Shown here one piece after another: positions 40,931 through 49,668 of a stretch of 64,000 bases of DNA. The DNA comes from DATEUP01 sp041485285 (GTDB taxonomy: Archaea; Thermoplasmatota; DTKX01; DATEUP01): the NCBI GenBank assembly GCA_041485285.1, contig JBGPJF010000003.1, positions 1-64,000 on the forward strand, given 5' to 3'. The translations under genes and the position numbers were made by a program. The notes under the pieces are model-generated. The model was not told the origin of the DNA and searched no databases. It worked only from the letters and a program-made list of their open reading frames with translations. Each line of letters begins with the position of its first letter. The stretch's first letter is position 1.

Positions 40931-41863
40931 CTAGTCGGACCAGTAGGGGGCCGTTGGCCCGTAGAAGCGTTCGATGACCGCCTCGGCAAGCAGGCCGCCG
41001 GCCGTGCGCCCCGCGGGGTCTTCGGGCACGGCACGGCGGCCGAGCCCGTCGACCCACCCCGGGTACAGCGCGCCGACCGCCCGCGCCGTGAGGTCCATCG
41101 CCTGCTGGAAGTCGCCGCCGACGTACGCAAGGACACGCCCCTTGCGCTCAGCGAGCCCGTCCACCGCGCCCTCCGCCGCATCGGCATCGGCCGGGTCGGC
41201 AAACGAGAGTTCGAATCGGAAGTTGCGGCGCGCCTTCAGGGGCGCGCGGGGCGCGCCGGCGGCTGCGCGCTTCCCCGCGTCCCGGATCCCAGCGCGCGCC
41301 GCCGACGCATCGTGGTGGCGCACGCTCGACCGGTCGAAGCCGGTCTTCGTGGCCGCCGTGGGCACGGAGGGCAGCGCCCACTGCAGCTCCTCGCAGGCGA
41401 CCCAGTCGCCGGACACGCCGACGAGGGGGACGCCGAACGACCCGCAGAGGTACGCGATGACCAGCGTGTCGCCGATGATATCGCCGTCAAGCCGCGCCGC
41501 CACCCACGGCGCGATCGTGGCCGACGAGAAGGAGTTGGGCGTGCCCGTCTTGCCGTGGATGCCCGTGAGGAAGACCCCTTTGACGTCCCCCGCGGCAAGC
41601 TCGTCGAGGAGCGTGCCCTTCGAAAGCGCGGTCCCTTCCGCGGCGCGCGCCGTCATGAGGTTCGCCCCGGTGAGGTGTCCGTCGACCACCCGGACATCGC
41701 CCGCCCCGCCTTCGAGCAACCCCTCGGCCGCGGCGTTGGCGTCGTCCTGCTGGTTCGGCACGCCGAACTGCTGGTACTCGGAATAATTCGGGTAGCACTC
41801 GCGCGGGTTGCGCACGCCTGCAGCACCCTCGAGGTCCGAGAGCACAACGAATTTGCCGGTCAA
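40931..41863 (-). CDS. M55-family (DppA-like) D-aminopeptidase
   Basis: 310 residues resembling the zinc aminopeptidase DppA. Candidate metal ligands appear in order: Asp10 and Glu12 (VLSDLEGAAGV), His63 (VVDGHLTGAN), His103 (TGIHGKTGT), and a Glu near 158 (GDWVACEEL). The DxEG start and the DGH and GIHG blocks are diagnostic of the family. M55 enzymes cleave D-amino-acid-containing or other short peptides. TTG at 41863 has GGAGGG seven bases upstream and a TATA-like box about 42 bases upstream. First gene of a two-gene operon with the GNAT; divergent from the SPASM protein. Confidence 0.8.
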   Translation of the reverse strand: MTGKFVVLSDLEGAAGVRNPRECYPNYSEYQQFGVPNQQDDANAAAEGLLEGGAGDVRVVDGHLTGANLMTARAAEGTALSKGTLLDELAAGDVKGVFLTGIHGKTGTPNSFSSATIAPWVAARLDGDIIGDTLVIAYLCGSFGVPLVGVSGDWVACEELQWALPSVPTAATKTGFDRSSVRHHDASAARAGIRDAGKRAAAGAPRAPLKARRNFRFELSFADPADADAAEGAVDGLAERKGRVLAYVGGDFQQAMDLTARAVGALYPGWVDGLGRRAVPEDPAGRTAGGLLAEAVIERFYGPTAPYWSD

Positions 41864-41901
41864 CCCAAACCCTCCTGCGGGGGCCGCGGCTTCCGCTCGA
41901 C

Positions 41902-41909
41902 GATATAAG
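41902..41909 (-). promoter_or_regulatory. TATA box for M55 peptidase operon
   Basis: CTTATATC on the minus strand, with transcript start expected near 41878 and the GGAGGG site between it and the TTG at 41863. Confidence 0.55.
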
Positions 41910-41954
41910 AAACCTGCCGTCCTTGCGGGCGCAGGCCGGGAGTCCCGCGCATTT

Positions 41955-41961
41955 GTTTATG
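41955..41961 (+). promoter_or_regulatory. TATA-like box for SPASM protein
   Basis: GTTTATG about 29 bases before the GTG at 41987, which favours that start over the GTG at 41978. Confidence 0.45.
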
Positions 41962-41986
41962 TACAAAACGCGCCCAAGTGAAGGGC

Positions 41987-43144
41987 GTGGCCGACCTCCC
42001 GCCGTACTATGAATCGCTCATGCGTTTCTACACGCACCAGCCCCGGCAGCACAACCACGGGCGGGCATTCTCGCCGGGAGCCGCCATCGTCTTCCCGAAC
42101 TTCGAAGGCCGGTTCCACCGTTCGTTCACCGGCTACCCCGCTCACGAGCTTGACCCCGCCCCCCGGCCGATGACCGCCGACGCCTTCAAGCGCACCCTCG
42201 ACGCGCTCCCGCGGCGCGCGCTCCTCCAAGTTTCCGGGGGCATCCCGCTGTCGCCGCGGTGGATGCGCCGTGCGCTTGGCAGCGCGGCGCGCGACCGGCG
42301 CGTGTCGCTCCTCACCAACGGCCAGAGCCTTTTGCCCGACGACGCCGCGCTGGTGACCGCGCGCGCGGCAAACGGCCTCGTGAGCCCCGGGATGTGGGAA
42401 GTGGGGCTCACGCTGTTCGGCGACGAGGAACAGCACGACGAGACCGCGGGCCACCCGGGCACCTACGCCGCGGCCGTCGAGGAACTCGGCGAGATCCGCA
42501 GCCAGCGCAAGCGGACGGGGGCCCGCTACCCCCAACTCAACCTTCGCTTCCTGCTGTCCCCCGACAGCATTGCGGGGCTGCCCTCCGCCTGGGCCGTTGC
42601 GCGCGACTTGCGCCTGGACACGTTCACCATGGTCCTCGAAGACCGCGGCCCGTGGTTTGACGAGAGCTCCGAGCAGGGGCTTGAGGTCATGGAGCGATCT
42701 CCCCGGAAATTCCCGCGGGGATTTGCCAGGGAAGCCGCCGCCCAGGCGGCGATGGCGATCTCGGCCGGCAAGGAGAAGCACATGCCCTTCGTGCGCATCA
42801 CCCAGGGCGTCGACTCGCCAGGGGAAATCAAAGCGTACTTCGAAAACGCGCGCGACCCCGCGAAGTACGAGTGCCCGCTCCCGTGGTTCTGGGTGATGGT
42901 CGACCCCGCGGGCGACGCGTACCTTTGCCCCCGTTACAAAGTGGGGAACCTCCACGAAGAGGGGATGGCCGAGGTTTGGAACGGGGGCCGGGCGCGCGCG
43001 TTCCGCAAACTGCTCAAGGCGCGCGGCTCCTTCCCTGCTTGCGCGGGCTGCCCCGGGCTGCGCCTCAAGAAGGCGAAGAGGGGCGTGCTAAGCGCGGAGC
43101 GGGCGCCCACGGCCGGCCACGGGCGCGGGCGCTCGAAAGGCTGA
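41987..43144 (+). CDS. Radical-SAM-like protein with SPASM domain but no SAM-cluster cysteines
   Basis: About 385 residues. The middle looks like a radical SAM barrel: RPMTADAFKRTLDALPR, LLQVSGGIPLSPRW (the GGE-type motif, here GGI), SLLTNGQSLLP. The C-terminus is a SPASM-type iron-sulfur domain: YECPLPWFWVMVDPAGDAYL then CPRYKVGNLHEEGMAEVWNG and ACAGCPG. The CxxxCxxC that should bind the SAM cluster is absent; the equivalent stretch reads NFEGRFHRSFTGYP. So this is either a degenerate, non-radical relative or one using another cofactor. Divergent from the M55 operon; no peptide precursor gene is obvious nearby. Confidence 0.65.
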   Translation: MADLPPYYESLMRFYTHQPRQHNHGRAFSPGAAIVFPNFEGRFHRSFTGYPAHELDPAPRPMTADAFKRTLDALPRRALLQVSGGIPLSPRWMRRALGSAARDRRVSLLTNGQSLLPDDAALVTARAANGLVSPGMWEVGLTLFGDEEQHDETAGHPGTYAAAVEELGEIRSQRKRTGARYPQLNLRFLLSPDSIAGLPSAWAVARDLRLDTFTMVLEDRGPWFDESSEQGLEVMERSPRKFPRGFAREAAAQAAMAISAGKEKHMPFVRITQGVDSPGEIKAYFENARDPAKYECPLPWFWVMVDPAGDAYLCPRYKVGNLHEEGMAEVWNGGRARAFRKLLKARGSFPACAGCPGLRLKKAKRGVLSAERAPTAGHGRGRSKG

Positions 43145-43148
43145 CGCC

Positions 43149-43316
43149 TTACCGGATGGCGGGGAAGGTCGGCGCCATTCCATAGTCCGAGATCACTTCG
43201 ACAGCAGGCCGGCTAGCGCCGGTTGCCGCCACCTTGCGCGGGCTCGATCGGCTGACGCCAAAGGCGCGCAGCAACAGCTGCAGCGCGGCGATGCTCCGGG
43301 ATCGGTTTTGTCCCAT
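43149..43316 (-). CDS. Small basic protein of unknown function
   Basis: 55 residues: a basic N-terminal helix (NRSRSIAALQLLLRAFGVS) and a Ser/Ala/Val-rich rest ending MAPTFPAIR. No family recognised. Support for reality: GGTGGAGGAA directly before the ATG is the strongest ribosome-binding site in this part of the window, and a TATA-like box (CTCTATTACC) lies about 39 bases upstream. It ends four bases from the stop of the convergent SPASM protein and is divergent from the STAND regulator. Confidence 0.5.
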   Translation of the reverse strand: MGQNRSRSIAALQLLLRAFGVSRSSPRKVAATGASRPAVEVISDYGMAPTFPAIR

Positions 43317-43350
43317 TTCCTCCACCTTGCACGCCGACCGACGGCTCAAC

Positions 43351-43360
43351 GGTAATAGAG
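43351..43360 (-). promoter_or_regulatory. TATA-like box for small basic protein
   Basis: CTCTATTACC on the minus strand; predicted transcript start near 43328 leaves room for the GGAGG site before the ATG at 43316. Confidence 0.45.
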
Positions 43361-43426
43361 GGGCTCGGGGAACGTTCCGCGTTCCTTCCAACCCCCTCGC
43401 CGGCCCCCTCGCGCCGCCTTGGCAAT

Positions 43427-43434
43427 GTTTATGA
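43427..43434 (+). promoter_or_regulatory. TATA-like box for STAND/TPR protein
   Basis: GTTTATGA about 28 bases before the ATG at 43459; leaderless message expected. Confidence 0.5.
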
Positions 43435-43458
43435 CCAGGGGCCCGGGATTTGCGCGCG

Positions 43459-46254
43459 ATGCTCAAGGCGGAGCGCAGCCAGCCTCTCACGATCCAAGAG
43501 CGCATCCTCCTGCACCTTTCGGCCTTCACGCACGCGCGGGACGCGTACACGGTGCCGCGCGAGGTGACCCAGGCGGGGATCGCGGCCGCGCTTGGCATCC
43601 GCGTCGCCCACGCCTCCCGCGAGGTGCGCAAGCTCGTGGAGTCGAAGCTCGCCGACGAGCGCGGCGCCGCCGTCCAGGGGGCGCGCCGCCACCAAAAGGC
43701 CTACTTCCTCTCGCCCCCCGGCGTGCAAGCCGCCGTCAAACTGAAGGCCGAGGTCGGGCCGCTGCCGCCGCCGCCCCCGCACGCACAGGGGGCGCCGCGA
43801 GGGCCGGTCGCCGTCGAACGGGAGCGCCCCACGCTTCGCTACTTCTTCGGTCGACAAGAGGAACTCGACGCTGCGCGCAAGATCCTCGCGACGCGCGGCG
43901 TGCTCGTCGTCGTAGGGATCGCGGGGATCGGCAAGTCGACGCTGGGCGCCAAGCTCTTCGAGGAAGCGCGCACGGAGCGCTCGTCGGTCTGGTACACGCT
44001 CCACGAGTACGACACCCCCGCCTCCGTCCTGCAACCGGTCGCCCAAGCGCTCGCCCTCCAGGGCCGCCCCAAGCTTGAGCTGCTCGTCAAACGCGAGGCG
44101 ACCGCCGACCTGCCCCGCGCGCGCGAGGCGCTCCAGCGCGATGTGCAGGGGCTGTCGCTCGTCGCCTTCTACGACGACGCACAGGCCGCCACTCCCGAAG
44201 CGCTGCAGGCCTTGCGCGTTCTGCGCGAGGTCGCCTCCGCCCACCCCAACGCCTTCAAGCTGGTGCTCCTCTCGCGGACGCGCCCGCCCATCTACGACGC
44301 GCGCGATGTGACGCTCAAGAAGACGGTGGGCGAGGTGGAACTGCGCGGCCTGCGCCGCGAAGACGCCCTCGAGCTGCTGGCCGCCACCGACAAGGCGGTC
44401 GACGCCAGCGAGGCCTTCGACGCGACGGGCGGCCACCCCCTCTTCATCGAGCTCCTGCGCGACGCGGGCGAAGTCGGCGGGGGCAAGGGCACCGTCGACC
44501 GGCGCGAGATCGACCGGTTCCTCCAGGAGCAGATCTTCGCGTCGCTTACCAAGGGCGAACGCGAGGCGCTGCGCCGCATCGCGTTCCTTCGCCGCCCCGT
44601 CGACCCGCGCGTGCTGCTTGCGCCGCCGGCCTCGATGGAGAGCGTGCTCACGCTCGAGGCCCGCTCGCTCGTGCGCCGGGACGCCCACGGCCGCGTGCTC
44701 GCGCACGAAGCGATCCGCGACTTCGTGAAGCGGACACTCACCGAGGAAGAGGAGCGCAACCTCTCGGCGACCGCCTACCGGGCGCTGCTTGCCGAAGTCG
44801 AAGAGGCGAACCAACGCGACGACCCCGCCTACGCCATCGCGCTGCTCGAAGACGCCCTCGCCCTTGCTCCCAGCGACGACGAGGTCGCCGGGCTCCTCGT
44901 GCGCGCAGGCGGCTTCCACCTGGCGACCGGCCAGTACAACCAAGCCGCCGCCCGCCTCGAGCAGGCCCTCGGGATCATCGACCGCTCGGCCAACCACCCG
45001 CTCCATGCGCTCGCGCACCTGCTCCTCGGCGCGGTCCACTCCGAGGCCGGCAGGCCCGAGCCCGCGCGCAAGGACCTCGACACCGCGCGGGCGGCTTGGG
45101 AAGGCCCGCTGGGCACGGTCGAGCCCGAGCTTGCGCGCCTCTACCTCGAATACGCGAAGTGGGAGACGCGCTACGGCACGGCGGGCGCCGCCGGCGAGTG
45201 GGTCGAGAAGGGCGTGCGCATCGGCCAAGCCTTGCACCACGACTTTGTCCTTGCCGACGCCGAGATGCTGATGTCCCACATGACGCCCGCCCGCGAGAGC
45301 AACAAGCACCTCGAGCGCTGCATCGAGATCGCGGGGCGGGGCGAGTTCTCGCCGATGCTCTCGCTTGCGCACACCACGCTCTCGTGGCACATGGTCGACC
45401 TATTCGGGGACACGGGCGGCGCCATCGACCATGCCGCCGAGGGGCTCAAGATCGCCGAGACGCTCGGCAACCGCGTGCTCACAGGCATGGCGCGTGCGGC
45501 GTTGGCCAAAGCAAAGTGGCGGTCGGGGGACTTGCCCGCCGCCATGGAAGAGGCCAAGCTCGGGATGGAGACGGCCGAGAAGAGCTTCACGGAGCGGATT
45601 GTCCCGATCGCGCTGCTCTCCACCCTCGAAACGGAGTCGGGCGATGCAAAGGCCGGCGAGGCCCGCGCCCGCGAGCTCCTGCAGACCGCCGAGCGCTACG
45701 GCACGCCGACGGAACTGTTGGCGGCCAAGCGGTCGCTTGCGCGCGCGCTCGATGTCCAGGGCCGCTACAGCGAGGCCGTCCCCTTGCTCGAATCGTGCCA
45801 CCACGTCTACGAGCGCATGGGCCTCTCGTGCGATGCCCCCAACCACATCGCCACCTGCGACCGCTTGATCCGCATGGAGGTCGCGCGCGGCAACCGCAAG
45901 AAGGCGCGCGAGTGGTTTGAAGCAGCCAAGCGGCGCCTCCCGGAGGTCGACAGCCCGGTGGGCGCGGCCCTCGAGGCGATGGCGTACGCGCACCTCAACC
46001 AGGCCGAAGCGCCCGCCCTTGCGGCCGCGGGGTACTGGAAGTCGGCCGAAATATGGCGCGCCCTCAAGTGGCGCCTGCTCGAGCTGAAGATGCTCGTCGA
46101 CGTGGCCGCCGCCATTGACCAGACGGAGCACGGCGGGGGCAAGCCCCCCGAAGGGGTCCCCTCGCGCACTGACGTGGAGGCGCGCATCGGCGAGCTCACT
46201 GGCCAGCTCAACGTCCCCCGCCCGAGCCCGCTTCGCGAAGGCTCCGGGGCGTGA
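43459..46254 (+). CDS. STAND-type NTPase with winged helix and TPR array
   Basis: 931 residues in three parts. An N-terminal winged-helix domain (about 8-90; TQAGIAAALGIRVAHASREV) could bind DNA. An AAA/NB-ARC-like NTPase (about 125-430) follows, with FFGRQEELDAARKIL, Walker A VVGIAGIGKSTL, and Walker B LVAFYDDAQ. A long TPR-like helical array then runs from about 440 to the end (LYLEYAKWE, ARAALAKAKWRSG repeats). STAND proteins switch on by ligand-driven oligomerisation; many archaeal members are transcription regulators, and some related architectures act in antiviral defence. No toxin or effector domain is visible, so regulation is favoured. Confidence 0.8.
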   Translation: MLKAERSQPLTIQERILLHLSAFTHARDAYTVPREVTQAGIAAALGIRVAHASREVRKLVESKLADERGAAVQGARRHQKAYFLSPPGVQAAVKLKAEVGPLPPPPPHAQGAPRGPVAVERERPTLRYFFGRQEELDAARKILATRGVLVVVGIAGIGKSTLGAKLFEEARTERSSVWYTLHEYDTPASVLQPVAQALALQGRPKLELLVKREATADLPRAREALQRDVQGLSLVAFYDDAQAATPEALQALRVLREVASAHPNAFKLVLLSRTRPPIYDARDVTLKKTVGEVELRGLRREDALELLAATDKAVDASEAFDATGGHPLFIELLRDAGEVGGGKGTVDRREIDRFLQEQIFASLTKGEREALRRIAFLRRPVDPRVLLAPPASMESVLTLEARSLVRRDAHGRVLAHEAIRDFVKRTLTEEEERNLSATAYRALLAEVEEANQRDDPAYAIALLEDALALAPSDDEVAGLLVRAGGFHLATGQYNQAAARLEQALGIIDRSANHPLHALAHLLLGAVHSEAGRPEPARKDLDTARAAWEGPLGTVEPELARLYLEYAKWETRYGTAGAAGEWVEKGVRIGQALHHDFVLADAEMLMSHMTPARESNKHLERCIEIAGRGEFSPMLSLAHTTLSWHMVDLFGDTGGAIDHAAEGLKIAETLGNRVLTGMARAALAKAKWRSGDLPAAMEEAKLGMETAEKSFTERIVPIALLSTLETESGDAKAGEARARELLQTAERYGTPTELLAAKRSLARALDVQGRYSEAVPLLESCHHVYERMGLSCDAPNHIATCDRLIRMEVARGNRKKAREWFEAAKRRLPEVDSPVGAALEAMAYAHLNQAEAPALAAAGYWKSAEIWRALKWRLLELKMLVDVAAAIDQTEHGGGKPPEGVPSRTDVEARIGELTGQLNVPRPSPLREGSGA

Positions 46255-46267
46255 AACGCCCGACGCC

Positions 46268-46858
46268 CTAATCGATTCCCTCGCCGCCAACGTCGCCCTC
46301 CGAAGGCCGCTGCCACGTCGCCCACTTCTTCTTCTCTTGCCGGTAGTGGTCGTTGCCCGCGAGGTCATTGATGCAGTACACCGGGAAGCGGTCCACTTCG
46401 AGGCGACGGACGGCCTCCGTGCCGAGGTCGTCATAGGCGACGACCTGCGCCTTCACAATATGATGGGACAGCAGCGCACCGGTGCCGCCAAGCGCGGCGA
46501 AGTAGACGGCGCCGTGCTTCTTCATCGACGCGAGGGCTAGGCGCGACCGGTGCCCCTTGCCGATCGTGGCCTTGAGGCCCGTGCTGGCGAGGATGGTCTC
46601 CAGGTAACTGTCCATGCGCACGGCCGTCGTGGGGCCGGCCGAGCCGATCACCTTGCCCGGCGGAGCGGGCGTCGGCCCGACGTAATACAGGATCTGCCGC
46701 TTGAGGTCGACCGGCAGCGGCTCCCCTTTCTTGATCGCCTCGATGAAGCGCTTGTGCGCGGCGTCGCGCGCGGTAAAGAGCACGCCCGAGATTTCGCAGG
46801 CGTCGCCCGCGCGGAGCCGCTGCAGCTGGGCGTCGTCGAGGGGTGTTCGTACTTGCAC
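46268..46858 (-). CDS. fumB: Fumarate hydratase class I, beta subunit
   Basis: 196 residues corresponding to the C-terminal (beta) part of class I iron-sulfur fumarases: VQVRTPLDDAQLQRLRAGD, GEISG-type VLFTARDAAHKR, YYVGPTPAPPGKVIGSAGPT, MDSYLETILASTGLKATIGKG, and ALGGTGALLSHHI. With the alpha subunit it forms the enzyme that hydrates fumarate to malate. The gene begins eight bases after the alpha stop. GTG at 46858 is used; a CTG overlapping the alpha stop would fit the AGGAGGTGA site better but is rare as a start. The tail after NDLAGNDHY is short and charged. A tartrate-type dehydratase cannot be excluded. Confidence 0.88.
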   Translation of the reverse strand: MQVRTPLDDAQLQRLRAGDACEISGVLFTARDAAHKRFIEAIKKGEPLPVDLKRQILYYVGPTPAPPGKVIGSAGPTTAVRMDSYLETILASTGLKATIGKGHRSRLALASMKKHGAVYFAALGGTGALLSHHIVKAQVVAYDDLGTEAVRRLEVDRFPVYCINDLAGNDHYRQEKKKWATWQRPSEGDVGGEGID

Positions 46859-46866
46859 GGGCGTCG

Positions 46867-47886
46867 TCAGAGGGTCACCTCCTGGACACGGTGCGCGTGG
46901 CATTCCAGGTTCACCGCCACCGGGAGCGCACCGATGTGGCAGGGCGCGACCTCAATGCGCACTTCCAGCGCGGTCACCAGCCCGCCGAGGCCCTGCGGGC
47001 CGGAGCCGATCGTGTTGACCTGCTTAAGCAGGTCGCTCTCCATGGACGCATAGCGGGGGTCGCTGTGGCGCTCGCCCATCGGGCGCATGACCGCCTGCTT
47101 GGCGAGCCACCCCACCTGGTCGAACGTCCCGCCGATCCCCACACCCACGATGAGCGGCGGACAGGCGTTTGGCCCGGCTTCGTCCACGACCTTCATCACG
47201 AAGTCGGCTACGCCCTCAACCCCCGCCGCGGGCGTGAGCATCTTGAGTTGGCTCATGTTCTCCGCGCCCGTCCCCTTTTCCATGACGCGGAGCCACACGC
47301 GGTCGCCGGGCACGACGTCGTAATGCATTACGGCGGGCGTGTTCGACTTGGTGTTGACGCGCTGCAGGAGGGGGTCGCCCACGACCGACATCCGCAGGAG
47401 CCCCTGCTCGTAGCCGCGCCGGACGCCGGCGTTCACCGCTTCGTCGAGGGTGGCGCCTTCGATGCGCACGTCCGCGCCGACCTTTGCATGCACGATCGTG
47501 ACGCCTGTGTCCTGGCAGGTGGGCAGGCCCTCGCCCCTTGCAAGTTCGGCGTTCCGCAGCAGCGTGTTCAGCACGACAATCCCGGTCTCGCTGCGCTCGG
47601 CCGACACCGCCTTGCGCATCGCGTCGAGGTAGCCTGGCGACAAGTCGACGGCGATCTTGCGGCAGAGCTCCGCCACCGCGTCGCTGATGAGCGCGGCCGG
47701 GACGACCCGCACCGTGTCCTTGGATCCCGCGGCGCGCCCGAACTTCTGCTGGCGCGCGCGCACCGTGCGCGCGCCGCGGACCGTGCGCCGCCTCGAGCCC
47801 GACGTCCCCGATGCGCCGCGGACACGTGTCGAAACCTTCGACCCCTTGCTTGCGCGGTGGCTCGTTTTCCGGGTGCTCCGCTTCAC
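46867..47886 (-). CDS. fumA: Fumarate hydratase class I, alpha subunit
   Basis: 339 residues. The cluster-binding cysteines appear in the expected places: LPTCQDTGVTIV, GPNACPPLIVGVGIGGT and VAPCHIGALPVAVN. The family core begins near residue 60 (VVPAALISDAVAEL). The first 57 residues are an unusual Arg/Lys/Ser-rich extension; either the GTG at 47886 is not the true start (an internal GTG at SKDTVRV is possible) or the enzyme carries a basic tail. It is the first gene of the fumarase pair, followed directly by the beta subunit, and lies downstream of an FAD-linked oxidase on the same strand. Confidence 0.88.
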   Translation of the reverse strand: MKRSTRKTSHRASKGSKVSTRVRGASGTSGSRRRTVRGARTVRARQQKFGRAAGSKDTVRVVPAALISDAVAELCRKIAVDLSPGYLDAMRKAVSAERSETGIVVLNTLLRNAELARGEGLPTCQDTGVTIVHAKVGADVRIEGATLDEAVNAGVRRGYEQGLLRMSVVGDPLLQRVNTKSNTPAVMHYDVVPGDRVWLRVMEKGTGAENMSQLKMLTPAAGVEGVADFVMKVVDEAGPNACPPLIVGVGIGGTFDQVGWLAKQAVMRPMGERHSDPRYASMESDLLKQVNTIGSGPQGLGGLVTALEVRIEVAPCHIGALPVAVNLECHAHRVQEVTL

Positions 47887-47951
47887 GGGGGGGGGGCCTC
47901 GCGCCAGTAGCGCGGGGGCGGCGGAAAAAGCCTTTCCAACACCGTAAAGCC

Positions 47952-49550
47952 TCAGCGCTCCGCCACCGCGCGCAGGTGCTTGGTCATCTGCCCGCGCTCG
48001 GGGCCGACTTTCTTGCCGGGGTTCAGGATCCCGCGGGGGTCGAAGACCCGCTTGATTGCAACCATCGCGTCATAGGTCTCCCAGAAAAACGACTCGAGGA
48101 ACTCGGTGCGCAGCAAGCCGTCGCCGTGCTCGCCGGACATCGTGCCCTCCAGCCTGCGGGTCTGGTCGTAGACCTCGCGTGCCACACGCTCCATCAAGCG
48201 CCGGTCCCCTTCGTCCTTGAGGTCGAGGAAGGGGCGCACGTGCAAGTGCCCCGTGCTCGCGTGGCCGTAGGCCGCCGCCTTCAGCCCGTGGCGGTCGAAG
48301 ATCGTGTACAGCCCGCGCACATGCTCGGCGAGCCGCTCGACGGGCACCGCCGTGTCCTCGACGAAGCCAACGGGCACGCGTGCGCCGGCCATCTCAGAGA
48401 GCATCGGCTCGACGCCGCGCCGGATCCGCCACAGTTCCTCCATCGTGCCGGGGTCGGTGGTCGCTTGGTCGTCGATGGCGAGCTTCCCGGGCCCCCGGAG
48501 GGCCTGCCACCCCGCGTGCATCTTGTGCTGGACCGCCTCCACGTCGTCGGCGAAGTACTCGACGAAGAGCGCCGCGGCCGTCCCCTCCTTGAAACGGGCC
48601 GCCTGCTCGGGCGCCTTGCCCTTCAGGGCTTCCACCACCCGCTCGTCGATCATCTCGATGGCGGACGGGTTCGTCCTTAGCGCCACCACAACGCCTCGCG
48701 CGGCGTCTTCGAGGCCCTTGAAGTAGAACACCACGAGCCCCCTCGCGCGCGGGTTGTCGACCGTGCGCAGGGTCGCGCGTAGCACGATGGCGAGCGTCCC
48801 CTCCGAGCCGCAGAGGAGCTTCCCGAGGTCGAACACGCCGCCTTCAAGGGCCTTGTCCAACCGGTACCCCGAACTCGACTTTTCGAGGCGGGGCCAGTTC
48901 TTCGCCATCTTCGCGCCGAAGCGTTCGATGATCGCGGGCACCTCGCGGTAGACCTGGGCTTCCAGCGTTTCCCCGCGGCACCTGGACTTGTGCTCCTTGG
49001 AGCCAACGCTCACCGGGGAGGTGGTCACGACCTCCCCGTTCGACAGCAGGAGGCGCAGCGCGAGGACGTTGTCGACCACCGCGCCCCACATGAGGTGGTG
49101 GACACCGCTTGCGTTGTTCGCGACCATCCCGCCCACCTGGCACGAATCTCGCGATGAGGGGTCGGGCCCGAACCTTTGCCCAAACGGGGAAAGCGCGGCA
49201 TTCAGCGAATCGAGCACCACCCCGGGCTCGGCCGTAACGCGGTGAGCGGGGGCGTCGATGTCCAGCACCTTGCTAAACTGCAAGGAGATGTCAAGGACGA
49301 TCCCTCCACCGACGGCCTGCCCGGCAAGCGAGGTGCCCCCGGCCCTCGGCGTGACGGCGACCCCGTGGGCCGAAGCGAAGCGCAGCACGGCGGCGATGTC
49401 CGCCTCGCCCTTCGCGTGGACGACCGCCTCGGGCACGATCCAGTAAATGGATTCGTCGGCCGCGTACTGGCGGCGGTGGTCGAGGTCCACGCGCAGTTCG
49501 CCCTTGAGGGCGCGGCGCAGCTCCTCCCAGTCCGGGCCCGTTCCCGCCAT
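47952..49550 (-). CDS. FAD-linked oxidase, D-lactate/glycolate dehydrogenase type
   Basis: 532 residues. A PCMH-type FAD-binding domain occupies the N-terminal half (TPRAGGTSLAGQAVGGGIVLD; GGMVANNASG). The C-terminal cap has GHASTGHLHVRPF, SGEHGDGLLRTEF and FDPRGILNPGKK, all signatures of the GlcD/Dld/2-hydroxyacid dehydrogenase group. It lacks the fused iron-sulfur domain found in the longest relatives, and no GlcE/GlcF genes follow, so the electron acceptor is unknown. The substrate is probably a 2-hydroxy acid such as D-lactate or glycolate. It sits 65 bases before fumA on the same strand, consistent with organic-acid metabolism. ATG start. Confidence 0.85.
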   Translation of the reverse strand: MAGTGPDWEELRRALKGELRVDLDHRRQYAADESIYWIVPEAVVHAKGEADIAAVLRFASAHGVAVTPRAGGTSLAGQAVGGGIVLDISLQFSKVLDIDAPAHRVTAEPGVVLDSLNAALSPFGQRFGPDPSSRDSCQVGGMVANNASGVHHLMWGAVVDNVLALRLLLSNGEVVTTSPVSVGSKEHKSRCRGETLEAQVYREVPAIIERFGAKMAKNWPRLEKSSSGYRLDKALEGGVFDLGKLLCGSEGTLAIVLRATLRTVDNPRARGLVVFYFKGLEDAARGVVVALRTNPSAIEMIDERVVEALKGKAPEQAARFKEGTAAALFVEYFADDVEAVQHKMHAGWQALRGPGKLAIDDQATTDPGTMEELWRIRRGVEPMLSEMAGARVPVGFVEDTAVPVERLAEHVRGLYTIFDRHGLKAAAYGHASTGHLHVRPFLDLKDEGDRRLMERVAREVYDQTRRLEGTMSGEHGDGLLRTEFLESFFWETYDAMVAIKRVFDPRGILNPGKKVGPERGQMTKHLRAVAER

Positions 49551-49618
49551 GGGTGTGCAGGAAGGCGGCCAAGGTAGAAGGCCCTGGCCACGCGCGCCCC
49601 CCTAGCGCCTCGCAAGCC

Positions 49619-49626
49619 CTATATGC
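49619..49626 (+). promoter_or_regulatory. TATA box for two-helix membrane protein
   Basis: CTATATGC, with transcript start expected near 49648 and a GTG start at 49669. Confidence 0.5.
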
Positions 49627-49668
49627 ACCACCTCAATCCCCCGTCCGGCCCGCGAGCGTCGGGCCGGG

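Noticed and set aside
41205..41225. AGTTCGAATCGG resembling a tRNA T-loop
   Set aside because: It lies within the M55 peptidase coding sequence, and no acceptor, D or anticodon arms can be formed around it.
43149..43631. 160-codon version of the small basic gene
   Set aside because: The upstream part overlaps the STAND gene promoter and start; the ATG at 43316 with its GGAGG site is the better start.
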